The position numbers and the translations under genes are program-made. A model generated the notes under the pieces. The model did no database searches and had not been told where the DNA came from. It saw only the letters and a program-made list of their open reading frames with translations. This document shows, in pieces, positions 8,448 through 16,070 of a DNA stretch of 64,000 nt (position 1 is its first letter; each line of letters begins with the position of its first letter). Source of the stretch: JAXGMV01 sp040772085 (GTDB taxonomy: Bacteria > Chloroflexota > Anaerolineae > Anaerolineales > Anaerolineaceae); NCBI GenBank assembly GCA_040772085.1, contig JAXGYU010000001.1, positions 1,860,001 through 1,924,000 of the forward strand, given 5' to 3'.

Positions 8448-9164
8448 ATGGCTAAAGAACCGGTTGATGGCTGCGTAAAGCCTTCCAAAGGTCCAATCGC
8501 GGCCTTAAGTCAGTCGCCTGAGACTGCTGAGGCAGCTCCGGTAGAAAAGGAGAAACCACAAATGTTGGCGAGAGTAGGCAAGCCAGCCCCAGATTTTGAG
8601 CTTTCCGCTTTTATCAAGGGTGGCTTCAAGAATATCAAGTTATCTGATTACAAAGGCAAATGGATCGTCATTTGCTTCTACCCCGGTGACTTCACCTTTG
8701 TCTGACCGACGGAATTGTCGGCAGTTGCCGTCAAATACAAAGAACTTCAGAAGATGGGCGTAGAGGTATTATCCATCAGCACTGACAGCCGTTTTGTCCA
8801 CAAGATCTGGCAGGAAGAAGAACTCTCCAAGATGGTCAAGGGCGGAGTTCCCTTCCCGATGCTCTCAGATGGCGGCGGTCGCGTTGGTACGATCTACGGT
8901 GTATACGATGAAGATGCCGGTGTGGATATCCGCGGCAGATTTATCATCGACCCCGATTTCAACATCCGTGCTATGGAAGTCCTGACACCGGAAGTCGGTC
9001 GTAACGTATCTGAATTGATACGCCAGTTGCACGCGTTCCAGCATGTTGTCGCAACCGGAGAGGTAACTCCTTCCGGCTGGCAGCCTGGTAAACCTACCCT
9101 CAAACCTTCTCCAGCCTTGGCCGGCAAGGTCTGGAAGGAATGGAAACCGGACAGCGCTTTCTAG
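8448..9164 (+). CDS. selenocysteine-containing peroxiredoxin (AhpC/Prx family), read through TGA at 8703-8705
   Basis: A 238-residue thioredoxin-fold peroxidase that reduces hydroperoxides. The frame is open before and after a single TGA at codon 86, which falls exactly at the peroxidatic position: family motif FxPxDFTFVCPTE reads here FYPGDFTFV-TGA-PTEL, so TGA most likely encodes selenocysteine (Sec86). A stable hairpin follows at once (see SECIS entry). The start at 8448 follows AAGAGGAGG; a second good start is the ATG at 8562 after AAAGGAG, which would drop a 38-residue extension holding Cys9. The usual resolving Cys near the C-terminus (EVCPAGW in the family) is Thr here (EVTPSGW). Other Cys: 9 and 76. 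Sec machinery genes are not in the window. Confidence 0.9.
8706..8732 (+). promoter_or_regulatory. candidate bacterial SECIS hairpin just after the Sec TGA
   Basis: Two mutually exclusive pairings start right after the TGA: a 5-bp stem 8706-8710 with 8717-8721 around a GGAATT loop, and a longer stem 8708-8712 with 8728-8732 with further A-U pairs inside. Bacterial SECIS elements are hairpins placed directly behind UGA and bound by SelB. Which fold forms cannot be told by eye. Confidence 0.6.
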
Positions 9165-9185
9165 CTGTCTATGCATCAGCGCTCA

Positions 9186-9213
9186 AAAGGGACTGCCGCA
9201 GGGCAGTCCCTTT
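9186..9213 (+). terminator. rho-independent terminator of the peroxiredoxin gene
   Basis: Perfect 12-bp stem (9186-9197 with 9202-9213) and a GCAG loop, 21 bases after the stop; the T-tract is short. Confidence 0.8.
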
Positions 9214-9380
9214 ACAATAAAAACCTAGCCTAAAAATGACATTTCAGCTTGCGCGAATGAGAAAAATCACTTCATCCATTTTCTGTACTTGTGTAAAATA
9301 ACATAGACAGATTTTCCTTTTTGCTCTTGTTACAACCTTATATCCTTTGGGGGTAATTAATCCAGATCGTCAAAACTTCG

Positions 9381-9414
9381 CGCTGGCGGAGCTGTCAGGA
9401 GGTGACACCTAGCG
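9381..9414 (+). ncRNA. structured leader upstream of the DUF5058 transporter genes
   Basis: The 331-base gap 9165-9495 holds the terminator above, a possible -10 (TAAAAT, 9294-9299) with no clear -35, and this hairpin: outer CGCT (9381-9384)/AGCG (9411-9414), inner AGCTGTCA (9390-9397)/TGACACCT (9403-9410) with one mismatch, and a loop that shows GGAGG. A T-rich run follows up to the ribosome binding site. It matches no riboswitch class I can name. It may be a cis-regulatory RNA for the transporter. Confidence 0.4.
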
Positions 9415-9495
9415 ATAGATACCTGATTTCGACCCGTATTCTGAATTTCTGTATTGTCGTGTTTTATTCATTTTTATTTTTTCAGAGAGGTCACT

Positions 9496-10197
9496 ATGGA
9501 CTGGAAAGTAGTTGCCAATGAACCCTGGATTTGGGTCTGCGGTATTTTTACCTGCGTCGTAGGCTTTTATGAAGCCTGGTTCTTCCTGAAAACCGCGCGT
9601 AATTTCATGCACAAACACGGCTTTGACTCGCAACAGACCGGCCGCATGATTCGCGGTGCCGCAATCACCGCGATTGGCCCCGTGATGGCGAACATCTTCG
9701 TCATGGTAGCGCTCGCGGTAGCTATCAGCCCCGGTTTCGCCTTCCAGCGTGAGGGTGTCGGCGTCGGCAGTGTATTCACTGAGCTCGCCCAGGTGTCCAA
9801 TGCCGCGGTCGCGGTTGGTGAGAAATTCGGCGATCCTTCCTTCACGATGAAAGGCTTCGTGCTGGCAGTGCTGATCGTTAACATCGCTGGCTGGGGCTGG
9901 ATCGTCGAAGCTTTGTTCACCCGCCATCTGGGCACGCTGCGCCAGAAGGTCACCGGTGGTGATGAGAAACTGCTGGCTGTTATTGCCGCCTGCGGTATGA
10001 TCGCTGTCTTCTCGTACTATACGGTTGGTAACGCGATTAAAGGAGGCGGATTGCTGGCAGCAACCGTAGCCTCGGTAGTGTTCTCAATGCTGCTTTTCAA
10101 AGCCGCTGACTGGATGAAGAAACCCGCCCTTAAAGAATGGGCGTTGGGTATTGCCATGTTCCTTGGCATGTTCGTCGGCAAGATCGTCGGCGGTTAG
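9496..10197 (+). CDS. DUF5058 family membrane protein, putative transporter subunit A
   Basis: A 233-residue protein with about six hydrophobic segments (near 12-30, 58-80, 120-145, 160-180, 185-205, 212-232). The opening MDWKVVANEPWIWV and the segment RGAAITAIGPVMANIFVMVALAVAISPGFAFQREG match my memory of DUF5058 proteins, which are uncharacterised and common in anaerobes. The ATG at 9496 follows AGAGAGGT; the in-frame ATG at 9454 has no such site. It is 11 bases from a second membrane protein of the same size and is followed by an M20 peptidase. I infer a two-subunit uptake system for a peptide or amino-acid derivative. Confidence 0.75.
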   Translation: MDWKVVANEPWIWVCGIFTCVVGFYEAWFFLKTARNFMHKHGFDSQQTGRMIRGAAITAIGPVMANIFVMVALAVAISPGFAFQREGVGVGSVFTELAQVSNAAVAVGEKFGDPSFTMKGFVLAVLIVNIAGWGWIVEALFTRHLGTLRQKVTGGDEKLLAVIAACGMIAVFSYYTVGNAIKGGGLLAATVASVVFSMLLFKAADWMKKPALKEWALGIAMFLGMFVGKIVGG

Positions 10198-10208
10198 GAG
10201 AGGATGAG

Positions 10209-10913
10209 ATGAGTACAGTCGAAAGAACGAATGAAGCTGCTTACAATATCGACCCCGGTGCGTTTGAGAATGACTATCTGAAACCGGTCCACAAAGTCGG
10301 TACGATCTCAACCGCTATCCTTGCCTTCGGCATGTTCCTGCCGTCGATATTGCTGTATTTGATTTATGGTCAGACACCAACCTGGGGTTCCATCATGACA
10401 GGTTTCGCGCTGGCCATGACGTATGCCTTCCCCTTCTACATCAGCGAACCGATTGCCTACTATCCAATCGTCGGCAATGCCGGCTGGTATCTCTCTGCTA
10501 CCGTCGGTAACGGCTCGAACTTGCGCGTGCCTTGCGGTTTGGTCGCGCAGGAAGTTGCCGGTGTCAAGGAAGGTACCCGTGAGGGCGAACTGGTTGCCGC
10601 GGTTGGTATCTCGACCTCGGTATTGGTCAGCGTGCCGGCCATCTTCATCGGCGCGCTGCTGATCAACTACATTCAGCAGTGGTTCCCCGAATGGCTGCTG
10701 AGCGCGTTCAAAACCTACCTGCTGCCCTCCGTGTTCGGCGCAGTCTGGGGTCAGTTTATCCTGCGCGGCTGGAAATACGCGCCGTTCGCAATCCTTCTCA
10801 TGTACATCCCGATGGCATTGAAAGTGCCCGGCGCCTGGAACATTCTGATCGGCGTCATCGGCACCATGCTGATCGGCTGGATCATGCTGAAATTCTTCAA
10901 GATCGAAGCTTAA
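10209..10913 (+). CDS. membrane protein, putative transporter subunit B
   Basis: A 234-residue protein with a soluble N-terminal 30 residues and about six hydrophobic segments. Conserved-looking loops are YFISEPIAYYPIVGNAGWY-like (at about 78-96: FYISEPIAYYPIVGNAGWYL) and VGNGSNLRVPCGL at 100-112, both rich in Gly/Asn as in substrate pathways of transporters. I do not recognise a characterised family. The ATG at 10209 follows AGGAGAGG; the longer frame from 10137 overlaps the first gene and is rejected. It almost certainly works with the DUF5058 protein immediately upstream (11-base gap). Confidence 0.72.
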   Translation: MSTVERTNEAAYNIDPGAFENDYLKPVHKVGTISTAILAFGMFLPSILLYLIYGQTPTWGSIMTGFALAMTYAFPFYISEPIAYYPIVGNAGWYLSATVGNGSNLRVPCGLVAQEVAGVKEGTREGELVAAVGISTSVLVSVPAIFIGALLINYIQQWFPEWLLSAFKTYLLPSVFGAVWGQFILRGWKYAPFAILLMYIPMALKVPGAWNILIGVIGTMLIGWIMLKFFKIEA

Positions 10914-10925
10914 GACAGGATCACA

Positions 10926-10959
10926 AAAAGGGGCTGCCTGGTTTCCAGCAGCCCCTTTT
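10926..10959 (+). terminator. rho-independent terminator after the transporter pair
   Basis: 12-bp stem AAAAGGGGCTGC (10926-10937) with GCAGCCCCTTTT (10948-10959), ending in T4. It lies between the transporter genes and the M20 gene, so the peptidase may be expressed at a lower level by read-through or from its own start. Confidence 0.8.
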
Positions 10960-11003
10960 CCTCCTTACAGCCCTGAACATATTTTTCGCAGGAGGAAGAA
11001 CTT

Positions 11004-12173
11004 ATGACCGAGCCATTAAACATCACGATTAACAATGATGATGTTCTGAGATATTGCCAGGAGCTGGTGCGCTTTGACACGACCAACCCGCCAGGCAATG
11101 AATTGGCAGCCGCCCAGTTTGTGCTGGATGAGCTGGCTAAATTTGGCTTTGAGGGGGAACTGATTGACGAAGGAGAAGGCCGGGCAAACTGTATTGCCCG
11201 TTTGCGCGGCAGCGGCGAAATGCCTGCCATTATGTTCAATGGTCACCTGGATGTCGTGCCTGTCGGCAAGGAACCCTGGAAACATCCGCCTTTCGCGGCT
11301 GAAGTCGCCGACGGTAAGGTCTGGGGACGCGGCAGCTCCGATATGAAAGGCGGCATCGCCTCCATGATGGCTGCCGCGGCGGCAGTCGCGAAGTCAGGCT
11401 ATAAATTGAAGGGCGACCTGGTGGTTACCGGCACCGCTGGTGAGGAAGTGAACATGCAGGGCGCCCGTACGCTGGCGAAGTATCGCGAGCTGGGGCCACT
11501 GAAGGCGGTCATCATTTCAGAACCGACCAAGAATACGGTCGCGCTGGCTGAGCGCGGTGTCCTGTGGCCGGAGATCACCACGCATGGCAAGACCGCTCAC
11601 GGCTCGACGCCTGAGCTGGGAATCAACGCCATTCACATGATGATCGCGCTGCTGGCAGAAATCGAAAAAACGCCGGTGCCCTTTGAGCCGCATCCGCTGC
11701 TGGGTGACTTCACCCGCAGTTTGAATCTCCTTCAGGGCGGTGTGAAGACCAATGTGGTGCCCGATTCTTGTACCGTTGTCTATGACTATCGCACCGTTCC
11801 GGGACAGGATCACGAACTGCTGATCGCGCAACTGGAAGACATTTGCGACAAGATGAAGCTGACGTACCCGGATTTCAATGCCACGGTCAGGGTTCTCAAC
11901 AACCTGCCGGCGGCTGAAACCAAAGAAACCGACGCGCAGGTGCTGAGCTTTATAGCAGCCGCGTCGGAAGCGCTGGGCAAGCCAGTAGGCTCTTCGGTGA
12001 TGAAGTTCGCGACGGAAGCCTGTATCTTCGTGCCCGAACTAAACGCGCCGTCAATCGTGCTCGGTCCCGGCAGGCCGGAGCTGGCACATCAGCCGAACGA
12101 ATTCATCGATATCGAACCGATGTATGAGGCTGCCCGCATCTATGCTTATGCTGCTATTCGTATGCTTTCGTGA
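11004..12173 (+). CDS. M20 family metallopeptidase, ArgE/DapE-like
   Basis: A 389-residue cytoplasmic zinc hydrolase of amides such as N-acyl amino acids or dipeptides. The two-metal motif set is complete: His81 and Asp83 in NGHLDVVP, Asp113 in GRGSSDMKGG, Glu147-Glu148 in TAGEEVN. The dimerisation domain is at about 180-290 (HGKTAHGSTPELGINAI). A strong site, AGGAGGAAG, precedes the ATG. Exact substrate is not given by sequence: ArgE, DapE and carboxypeptidase G2 relatives look alike. Placement right behind a transporter pair suggests the imported compound is its substrate. Confidence 0.88.
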   Translation: MTEPLNITINNDDVLRYCQELVRFDTTNPPGNELAAAQFVLDELAKFGFEGELIDEGEGRANCIARLRGSGEMPAIMFNGHLDVVPVGKEPWKHPPFAAEVADGKVWGRGSSDMKGGIASMMAAAAAVAKSGYKLKGDLVVTGTAGEEVNMQGARTLAKYRELGPLKAVIISEPTKNTVALAERGVLWPEITTHGKTAHGSTPELGINAIHMMIALLAEIEKTPVPFEPHPLLGDFTRSLNLLQGGVKTNVVPDSCTVVYDYRTVPGQDHELLIAQLEDICDKMKLTYPDFNATVRVLNNLPAAETKETDAQVLSFIAAASEALGKPVGSSVMKFATEACIFVPELNAPSIVLGPGRPELAHQPNEFIDIEPMYEAARIYAYAAIRMLS

Positions 12174-12192
12174 GGGTGATTTCCAACCCAAG

Positions 12193-12223
12193 AAAAGACG
12201 GCTGCGTAAGCAGCCGTCTTTTT
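12193..12223. terminator. bidirectional terminator between M20 and HD genes
   Basis: Perfect 13-bp stem (12193-12205 with 12210-12222), GTAA loop, flanked by A and T runs. It serves the convergent M20 gene and the HD gene ending at 12224. Confidence 0.85.
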
Positions 12224-12733
12224 CTATAGGTCAAGCGCCCATTCAAGCCGGATGTCATCCGGGTAGACGAGATCCAGGCTGCGTTGATGCGCCCAGTTGT
12301 AAATGTCTTCCTCGCCGGCTGCCGCGCTGATGCGCTTCCGTGACGGCGTGATGCCTGCCCGACCCAGATCCAGCCGGTCGGAATCCCAGCAGGCCTGAAT
12401 GATGGGGTCATCGGACATTTTCCCCGCGGTGTGGTGTTCACAGGCGCTGAACAGCCGCTGGAAATCGTCATCACTGAGGGTGAAGTAGGTATCACGCATC
12501 TCCTGCGCCAGCAGCGCGCCACGCAGTCCATGCTGGTAGTCGCCATACTCATTTTGCCGGCGCGAGTCATGAAAGACGGCGAACAACTCGACCACGGGCA
12601 AGGCGCCGGGGATAGTCTCAGCCAGTCTTCTGCCAGTGCTGAGCACCCGCGCCCAATGGCTGATGCCGTGAGTCCCCCAGGGACGCAGGCTGTATTGAGC
12701 CAGGATATGGTCCAGCAGCGGGCGGGTGATCAT
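12224..12733 (-). CDS. HD-superfamily-like phosphohydrolase (169 aa)
   Basis: A small soluble protein with the sparse HD pattern: THGISHWARV (His26), FAVFHDSRR (His55-Asp56), SACEHHT (about 98-104) and WDSDRLDL (about 124). Metal-dependent HD hydrolases act on phosphate esters, often nucleotides. Nothing in the sequence tells the substrate. Its ATG overlaps the TGA of the upstream serine hydrolase (12730-12733), and it is the last gene of a probable dedA-serine hydrolase-HD message. Confidence 0.75.
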   Translation of the reverse strand: MITRPLLDHILAQYSLRPWGTHGISHWARVLSTGRRLAETIPGALPVVELFAVFHDSRRQNEYGDYQHGLRGALLAQEMRDTYFTLSDDDFQRLFSACEHHTAGKMSDDPIIQACWDSDRLDLGRAGITPSRKRISAAAGEEDIYNWAHQRSLDLVYPDDIRLEWALDL

Positions 12734-14331
12734 TTTTTAGTGAAGCGCACGTTCTTGACCCGGCCTGAATTCAGCAGAAAGCCGTCGCAGGTTTGGTCTG
12801 AGGTCATGATGAACTGGATCTCCTGCGTGAAGGGCAGCAGCTCGCCAACTGAGAGATCACAGATGAAGTTGGTGCCATGGGCATGCACCAGAGGCAGCGG
12901 CGCGTACTTGAGGCGATGCAGATACAGGCTGCCTTTCTCCTCAGTAACTTGGAAATTCACGTCCAGCTCGGGGCTGTAATAGGTGCCGGGCAGGGCTGCC
13001 TGCGTTTCATCCGAAAGCGGGGCCGTTTTCACGCGCTTGTGGGTGTTATTGCCAGGTTTGGGAACAAACCACAGCTCATCGAGCTTTTCGCTGAATTCAA
13101 TCTCGAGCATGGGGAAAGCCTTGAGCTTGAAGCGCCGCTCCGCGCTGGGTTCGAAATCGAATGGTGTACTCAGGTCAAGCGCAAGCTTGTCGTCGTTGAC
13201 AATAAATTTGCGGCTTATCCCTTCGTAAGCGTCGTAATACACCCCGGCAAAACGTTTGAGGTTGACTTTCTTCTTCTTCGGCTCGGCCTCGGCCTGCGCG
13301 GGTTTGGTGTCCTTGAACTTGCCTTCCAGCACCACGTCCGCGACCAAGCGTGCCAGCAAACCAGGCATCATTGTGCCAAGGTTGCAGAAAACGATGACCG
13401 CCAGTTTTTGTTCCGGGAAGCGGATGAACTGGGTGCGGTAGCCGGCGTCCGCACCGGAATGCTCGACCGTGGGCAGCCCGCGATAGCTGCCAATCATCAG
13501 ACCGAGCGCGTAGGTATTGGGCGTACCGTCATTAAGCGGTTTGGTCTTGAGCATCTTGTTGATGATGCGGCGGTTGCCGACAACCGGTTTGTCGAAATTG
13601 TTATTCCATTTGGTAAGGTCTTCGACCGTGGTGAACAAACTGGTCGCGCCGGCGTTCGCGTACGAGAGCACCTCGTGCACATAGCCGCCGTTCCGACCCT
13701 TGCCGTAAGAATAGGACCTGCCCGGTACGAGCATGGTGTGGTCATCGTGGAAGTGCGTGCGAGTCATCCCCAGCGGCGTGAATATCTTTTCCTGACAAAA
13801 TTCACGCAGCGTTTTGCCGCTGACAGCTTTGACGATCAGCCCCAGCAGGGTGTAGCCAGAATTGCAATAGGTATAGCGGTCACCGGGCTTGAAATTCAGG
13901 TCGGTCTGACGCTTGAGCAGATACTCAATGTCAGCCGTTGTGATGACGTCATCCATGCGCCAGCCCGCCAGTTGCAACAGCTCCCACTGGTCGCGGATGC
14001 CGCTGGTATGGTGCATCAGGTGACGGATCGTGACTTTGTGACCGAAGTCCGGCATTTGCGGCAGGTGCTTGCGGTAATCATCTTCAATCGAGAGCTTGCC
14101 TTCTGCTTCAAGCAGCAGGATGGCAAAACAGGCAAACTGTTTTGAGACAGACGCGATATGGAAGATCGTGTCCGGTTTATTCGGGATCATGTACTCGAGG
14201 TTTGCCATGCCGTAGCCCTGGCTGTAAACGATTTCGTTGTCCTGGACGATTGCCAGTGAGCAGCCGGGGCTGTCGTTCTTTGCCCATTCAGCAAAGACTG
14301 CGTCAACCTTCTTAATTGTTTCTTCCTTCAC
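12730..14331 (-). CDS. serine hydrolase, class C beta-lactamase-like family, with C-terminal extension
   Basis: A 533-residue relative of the 6921-8294 protein. Ser61-Val-Ser-Lys64, Tyr155-Cys-Asn157 and His291-Ser-Gly form the active site in a domain at about 1-345. A Lys/Ala-rich linker (about 345-365, AEAEPKKKKVN) leads to a beta-rich C-terminal domain with no recognised function. No signal peptide is seen. Family members include esterases and D-aminopeptidases; beta-lactam hydrolysis is not implied. A long plus-strand ORF at 12877-14145 is a shadow of this gene. Confidence 0.87.
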   Translation of the reverse strand: MKEETIKKVDAVFAEWAKNDSPGCSLAIVQDNEIVYSQGYGMANLEYMIPNKPDTIFHIASVSKQFACFAILLLEAEGKLSIEDDYRKHLPQMPDFGHKVTIRHLMHHTSGIRDQWELLQLAGWRMDDVITTADIEYLLKRQTDLNFKPGDRYTYCNSGYTLLGLIVKAVSGKTLREFCQEKIFTPLGMTRTHFHDDHTMLVPGRSYSYGKGRNGGYVHEVLSYANAGATSLFTTVEDLTKWNNNFDKPVVGNRRIINKMLKTKPLNDGTPNTYALGLMIGSYRGLPTVEHSGADAGYRTQFIRFPEQKLAVIVFCNLGTMMPGLLARLVADVVLEGKFKDTKPAQAEAEPKKKKVNLKRFAGVYYDAYEGISRKFIVNDDKLALDLSTPFDFEPSAERRFKLKAFPMLEIEFSEKLDELWFVPKPGNNTHKRVKTAPLSDETQAALPGTYYSPELDVNFQVTEEKGSLYLHRLKYAPLPLVHAHGTNFICDLSVGELLPFTQEIQFIMTSDQTCDGFLLNSGRVKNVRFTKK

Positions 14332-14366
14332 TATGATTCCTCCAAACGGTTCACTTGCTTGGTGAT

Positions 14367-15044
14367 TTACTTGCCTGCCTCGGCTTCAGTCGCCTGAGCG
14401 GCTTTGGCTTTGCTGCGGCGCTCTTTGACCCCTTCATAAACTGCCGGCAGCACGGAGATCAGGATAATGGCGATAATGACGATTGAGAAATTGTCCTTGA
14501 CGAACGGCAGGTTGCCGAAAAAGTAGCCAGCGAAAATGAACAGTGCAGTCCACAGAATGCCACCGACAACGTTGTAGGTCAGGAAGTAGCCATAGCGCAT
14601 TTTCCCGATGCCGGCAACGAAGGGCGCGAAGGTGCGGATGATGGGGATGAAGCGCGCCAGCAGAATCGTCTTTCCGCCGTGCTTGTCATAGAATGCCTGG
14701 GTTTTGTCCAGGTATTCCCGTTTGAGAAAACGGCTCTCCTGGGTGAAAACCTTCGGCCCGATGAAGTGACCGATCCAGTAGTTGGCGGTATCACCGAGGA
14801 CGGCAGCGACCGCCAGGACGATGAACAGCACGACCGGGTCGAGAAAATGACTGGCAGCAGCCAGCGCGCCGGCCGCGAAGAGCAGCGAGTCGCCGGGCAG
14901 GAAGGGCATGACGACTACACCTGTCTCGATGAAAATCACCAGGAACAGGACGATATAGGTCCCGATGCCAAACTGGGATACGATCTGATCCAGATACTTG
15001 TCCAGATGCAGAAAAATGTCGATGATGTGAGAAATGAACTCCAT
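14367..15044 (-). CDS. DedA family (SNARE-associated/VTT domain) membrane protein
   Basis: A 225-residue inner-membrane protein. The family signature is clear: ETGVVVMPFLPGDSLLFAAG at about 41-60, then ARFIPIIRTFAPFVAG at about 131-146, with about five hydrophobic segments and a basic C-terminal tail. DedA proteins act in phospholipid recycling (undecaprenyl-phosphate or phosphatidylethanolamine flipping) and membrane homeostasis. The promoter is close upstream (15084-15089). The serine hydrolase follows after 35 bases. Confidence 0.92.
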   Translation of the reverse strand: MEFISHIIDIFLHLDKYLDQIVSQFGIGTYIVLFLVIFIETGVVVMPFLPGDSLLFAAGALAAASHFLDPVVLFIVLAVAAVLGDTANYWIGHFIGPKVFTQESRFLKREYLDKTQAFYDKHGGKTILLARFIPIIRTFAPFVAGIGKMRYGYFLTYNVVGGILWTALFIFAGYFFGNLPFVKDNFSIVIIAIILISVLPAVYEGVKERRSKAKAAQATEAEAGK

Positions 15045-15083
15045 AAATGTCCTCTGTACGCTTTTTTACTGGAAAACCAGTTC

Positions 15084-15117
15084 ATTATAACAAACAAAAA
15101 AAGCGCTTTTCAGCGCT
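15084..15117 (-). promoter_or_regulatory. terminator of EamA gene abutting the dedA promoter
   Basis: On the minus strand the hairpin AGCGCT (15117-15112)...AGCGCT (15107-15102) followed by T6 ends the EamA-side message; the T-run leads directly into TATAAT (15089-15084), the -10 of dedA. A small hairpin (15068-15081) lies in the dedA leader. Confidence 0.6.
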
Positions 15118-15141
15118 GCGTATGGCTGGAGGATGGAGGAG

Positions 15142-16065
15142 CTAGCTTTGAGCAGGCGGGTTGGTTTTAGCCTGGCGGTTGATGAACGCCACACCGGCGA
15201 GGATCAGCAGCATGCCGGTCAGAATGCCGCCGGTCACCTGCTCCCGCAACAGCAGCACACCGCCGAGCGTAGCAAGGATGGTGGTTACATAATCGACCAG
15301 GGAGTAACTGGTGGCGTCGAACAGTTTGACGAGGTAAAACGTCAGAACAGCCGTTGCGCATAGATTTAGGGTGTTGTATGCCAGGATGAGTTTGCCGCTG
15401 GTTGGCAGCGGGCTCAGGTCGATGCCAGTCGTCAGCAGCGCGGCAGGCAGCAGCACTACCCCGGCAGCGATAATGCGGATGGCGGTGAACTCGACCGGGT
15501 CATAACTCACCAGGTATTTGCGCATGTAGATGACGGTAAATGAGCCGGCCAGGATGGCGCCGAGGATGAACAGCGGTCCGCGCGGGTCGACTCGTTCCAC
15601 GCCGGAGAGCCCGCTTTCACCGCGCAGCGCGATCAGCGCCGCGCCTGAGAAGGCAAGCAGGATCCCCAGCGTTTTGACCCGGGTCAATTTTTCATCGTGC
15701 AAAAAGAAGTGCGCCAGAATCAACAGCACCGCGGGCGTGAGCGTTGAGAGGATCGTGGTGATGCCGGAGGATTGATACAAGAGCGAGGCGTTGATCAGCA
15801 CGGTGGATGCCGCGTCACCGAAGATACCCACCAGAATCCCCTGTCTCCACATCAGCCCGTCTTTGGGAAAACGCCGCCCGCCCACGCCGGCAGCCAGCAG
15901 GAGCGCGAAAAAGACCGCGCCGGCGGAAAGCCTGACCGCGACATACGTCAATGGATGAATGTGGCTGATGATAAAGCGCGCGCCAAGGATAGCGGAAGCA
16001 TAGAGCAGCCCGACCAGAATGATCAGGGCTGCTCTCAAGCCTGCTTGCTGCCTCGTCAGGGGCAT
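15142..16065 (-). CDS. EamA/DMT-family transporter
   Basis: A 307-residue inner-membrane protein with ten predicted helices in two EamA repeats (about 12-145 and 165-295). GARFIISHIHPLTYVAVRLSAG and SGITTILSTLTPAVLLILA are the usual repeat sequences. It shares only family-level similarity with the EamA protein at 4969-5850. It starts five bases after the aldo/keto reductase stop, so they are co-transcribed. Substrate unknown. Confidence 0.88.
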   Translation of the reverse strand: MPLTRQQAGLRAALIILVGLLYASAILGARFIISHIHPLTYVAVRLSAGAVFFALLLAAGVGGRRFPKDGLMWRQGILVGIFGDAASTVLINASLLYQSSGITTILSTLTPAVLLILAHFFLHDEKLTRVKTLGILLAFSGAALIALRGESGLSGVERVDPRGPLFILGAILAGSFTVIYMRKYLVSYDPVEFTAIRIIAAGVVLLPAALLTTGIDLSPLPTSGKLILAYNTLNLCATAVLTFYLVKLFDATSYSLVDYVTTILATLGGVLLLREQVTGGILTGMLLILAGVAFINRQAKTNPPAQS

Positions 16066-16070
16066 GCTGC

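Noticed and set aside
8703..8705. TGA as a real stop, giving a truncated peroxiredoxin pseudogene
   Set aside because: Single TGA exactly at the peroxidatic position, normal codons on both sides to the natural end, and a hairpin right after it fit Sec decoding much better than decay.
12877..14145. 422-aa plus-strand ORF
   Set aside because: Antisense shadow of the serine hydrolase gene; protein has no family pattern and no binding site.
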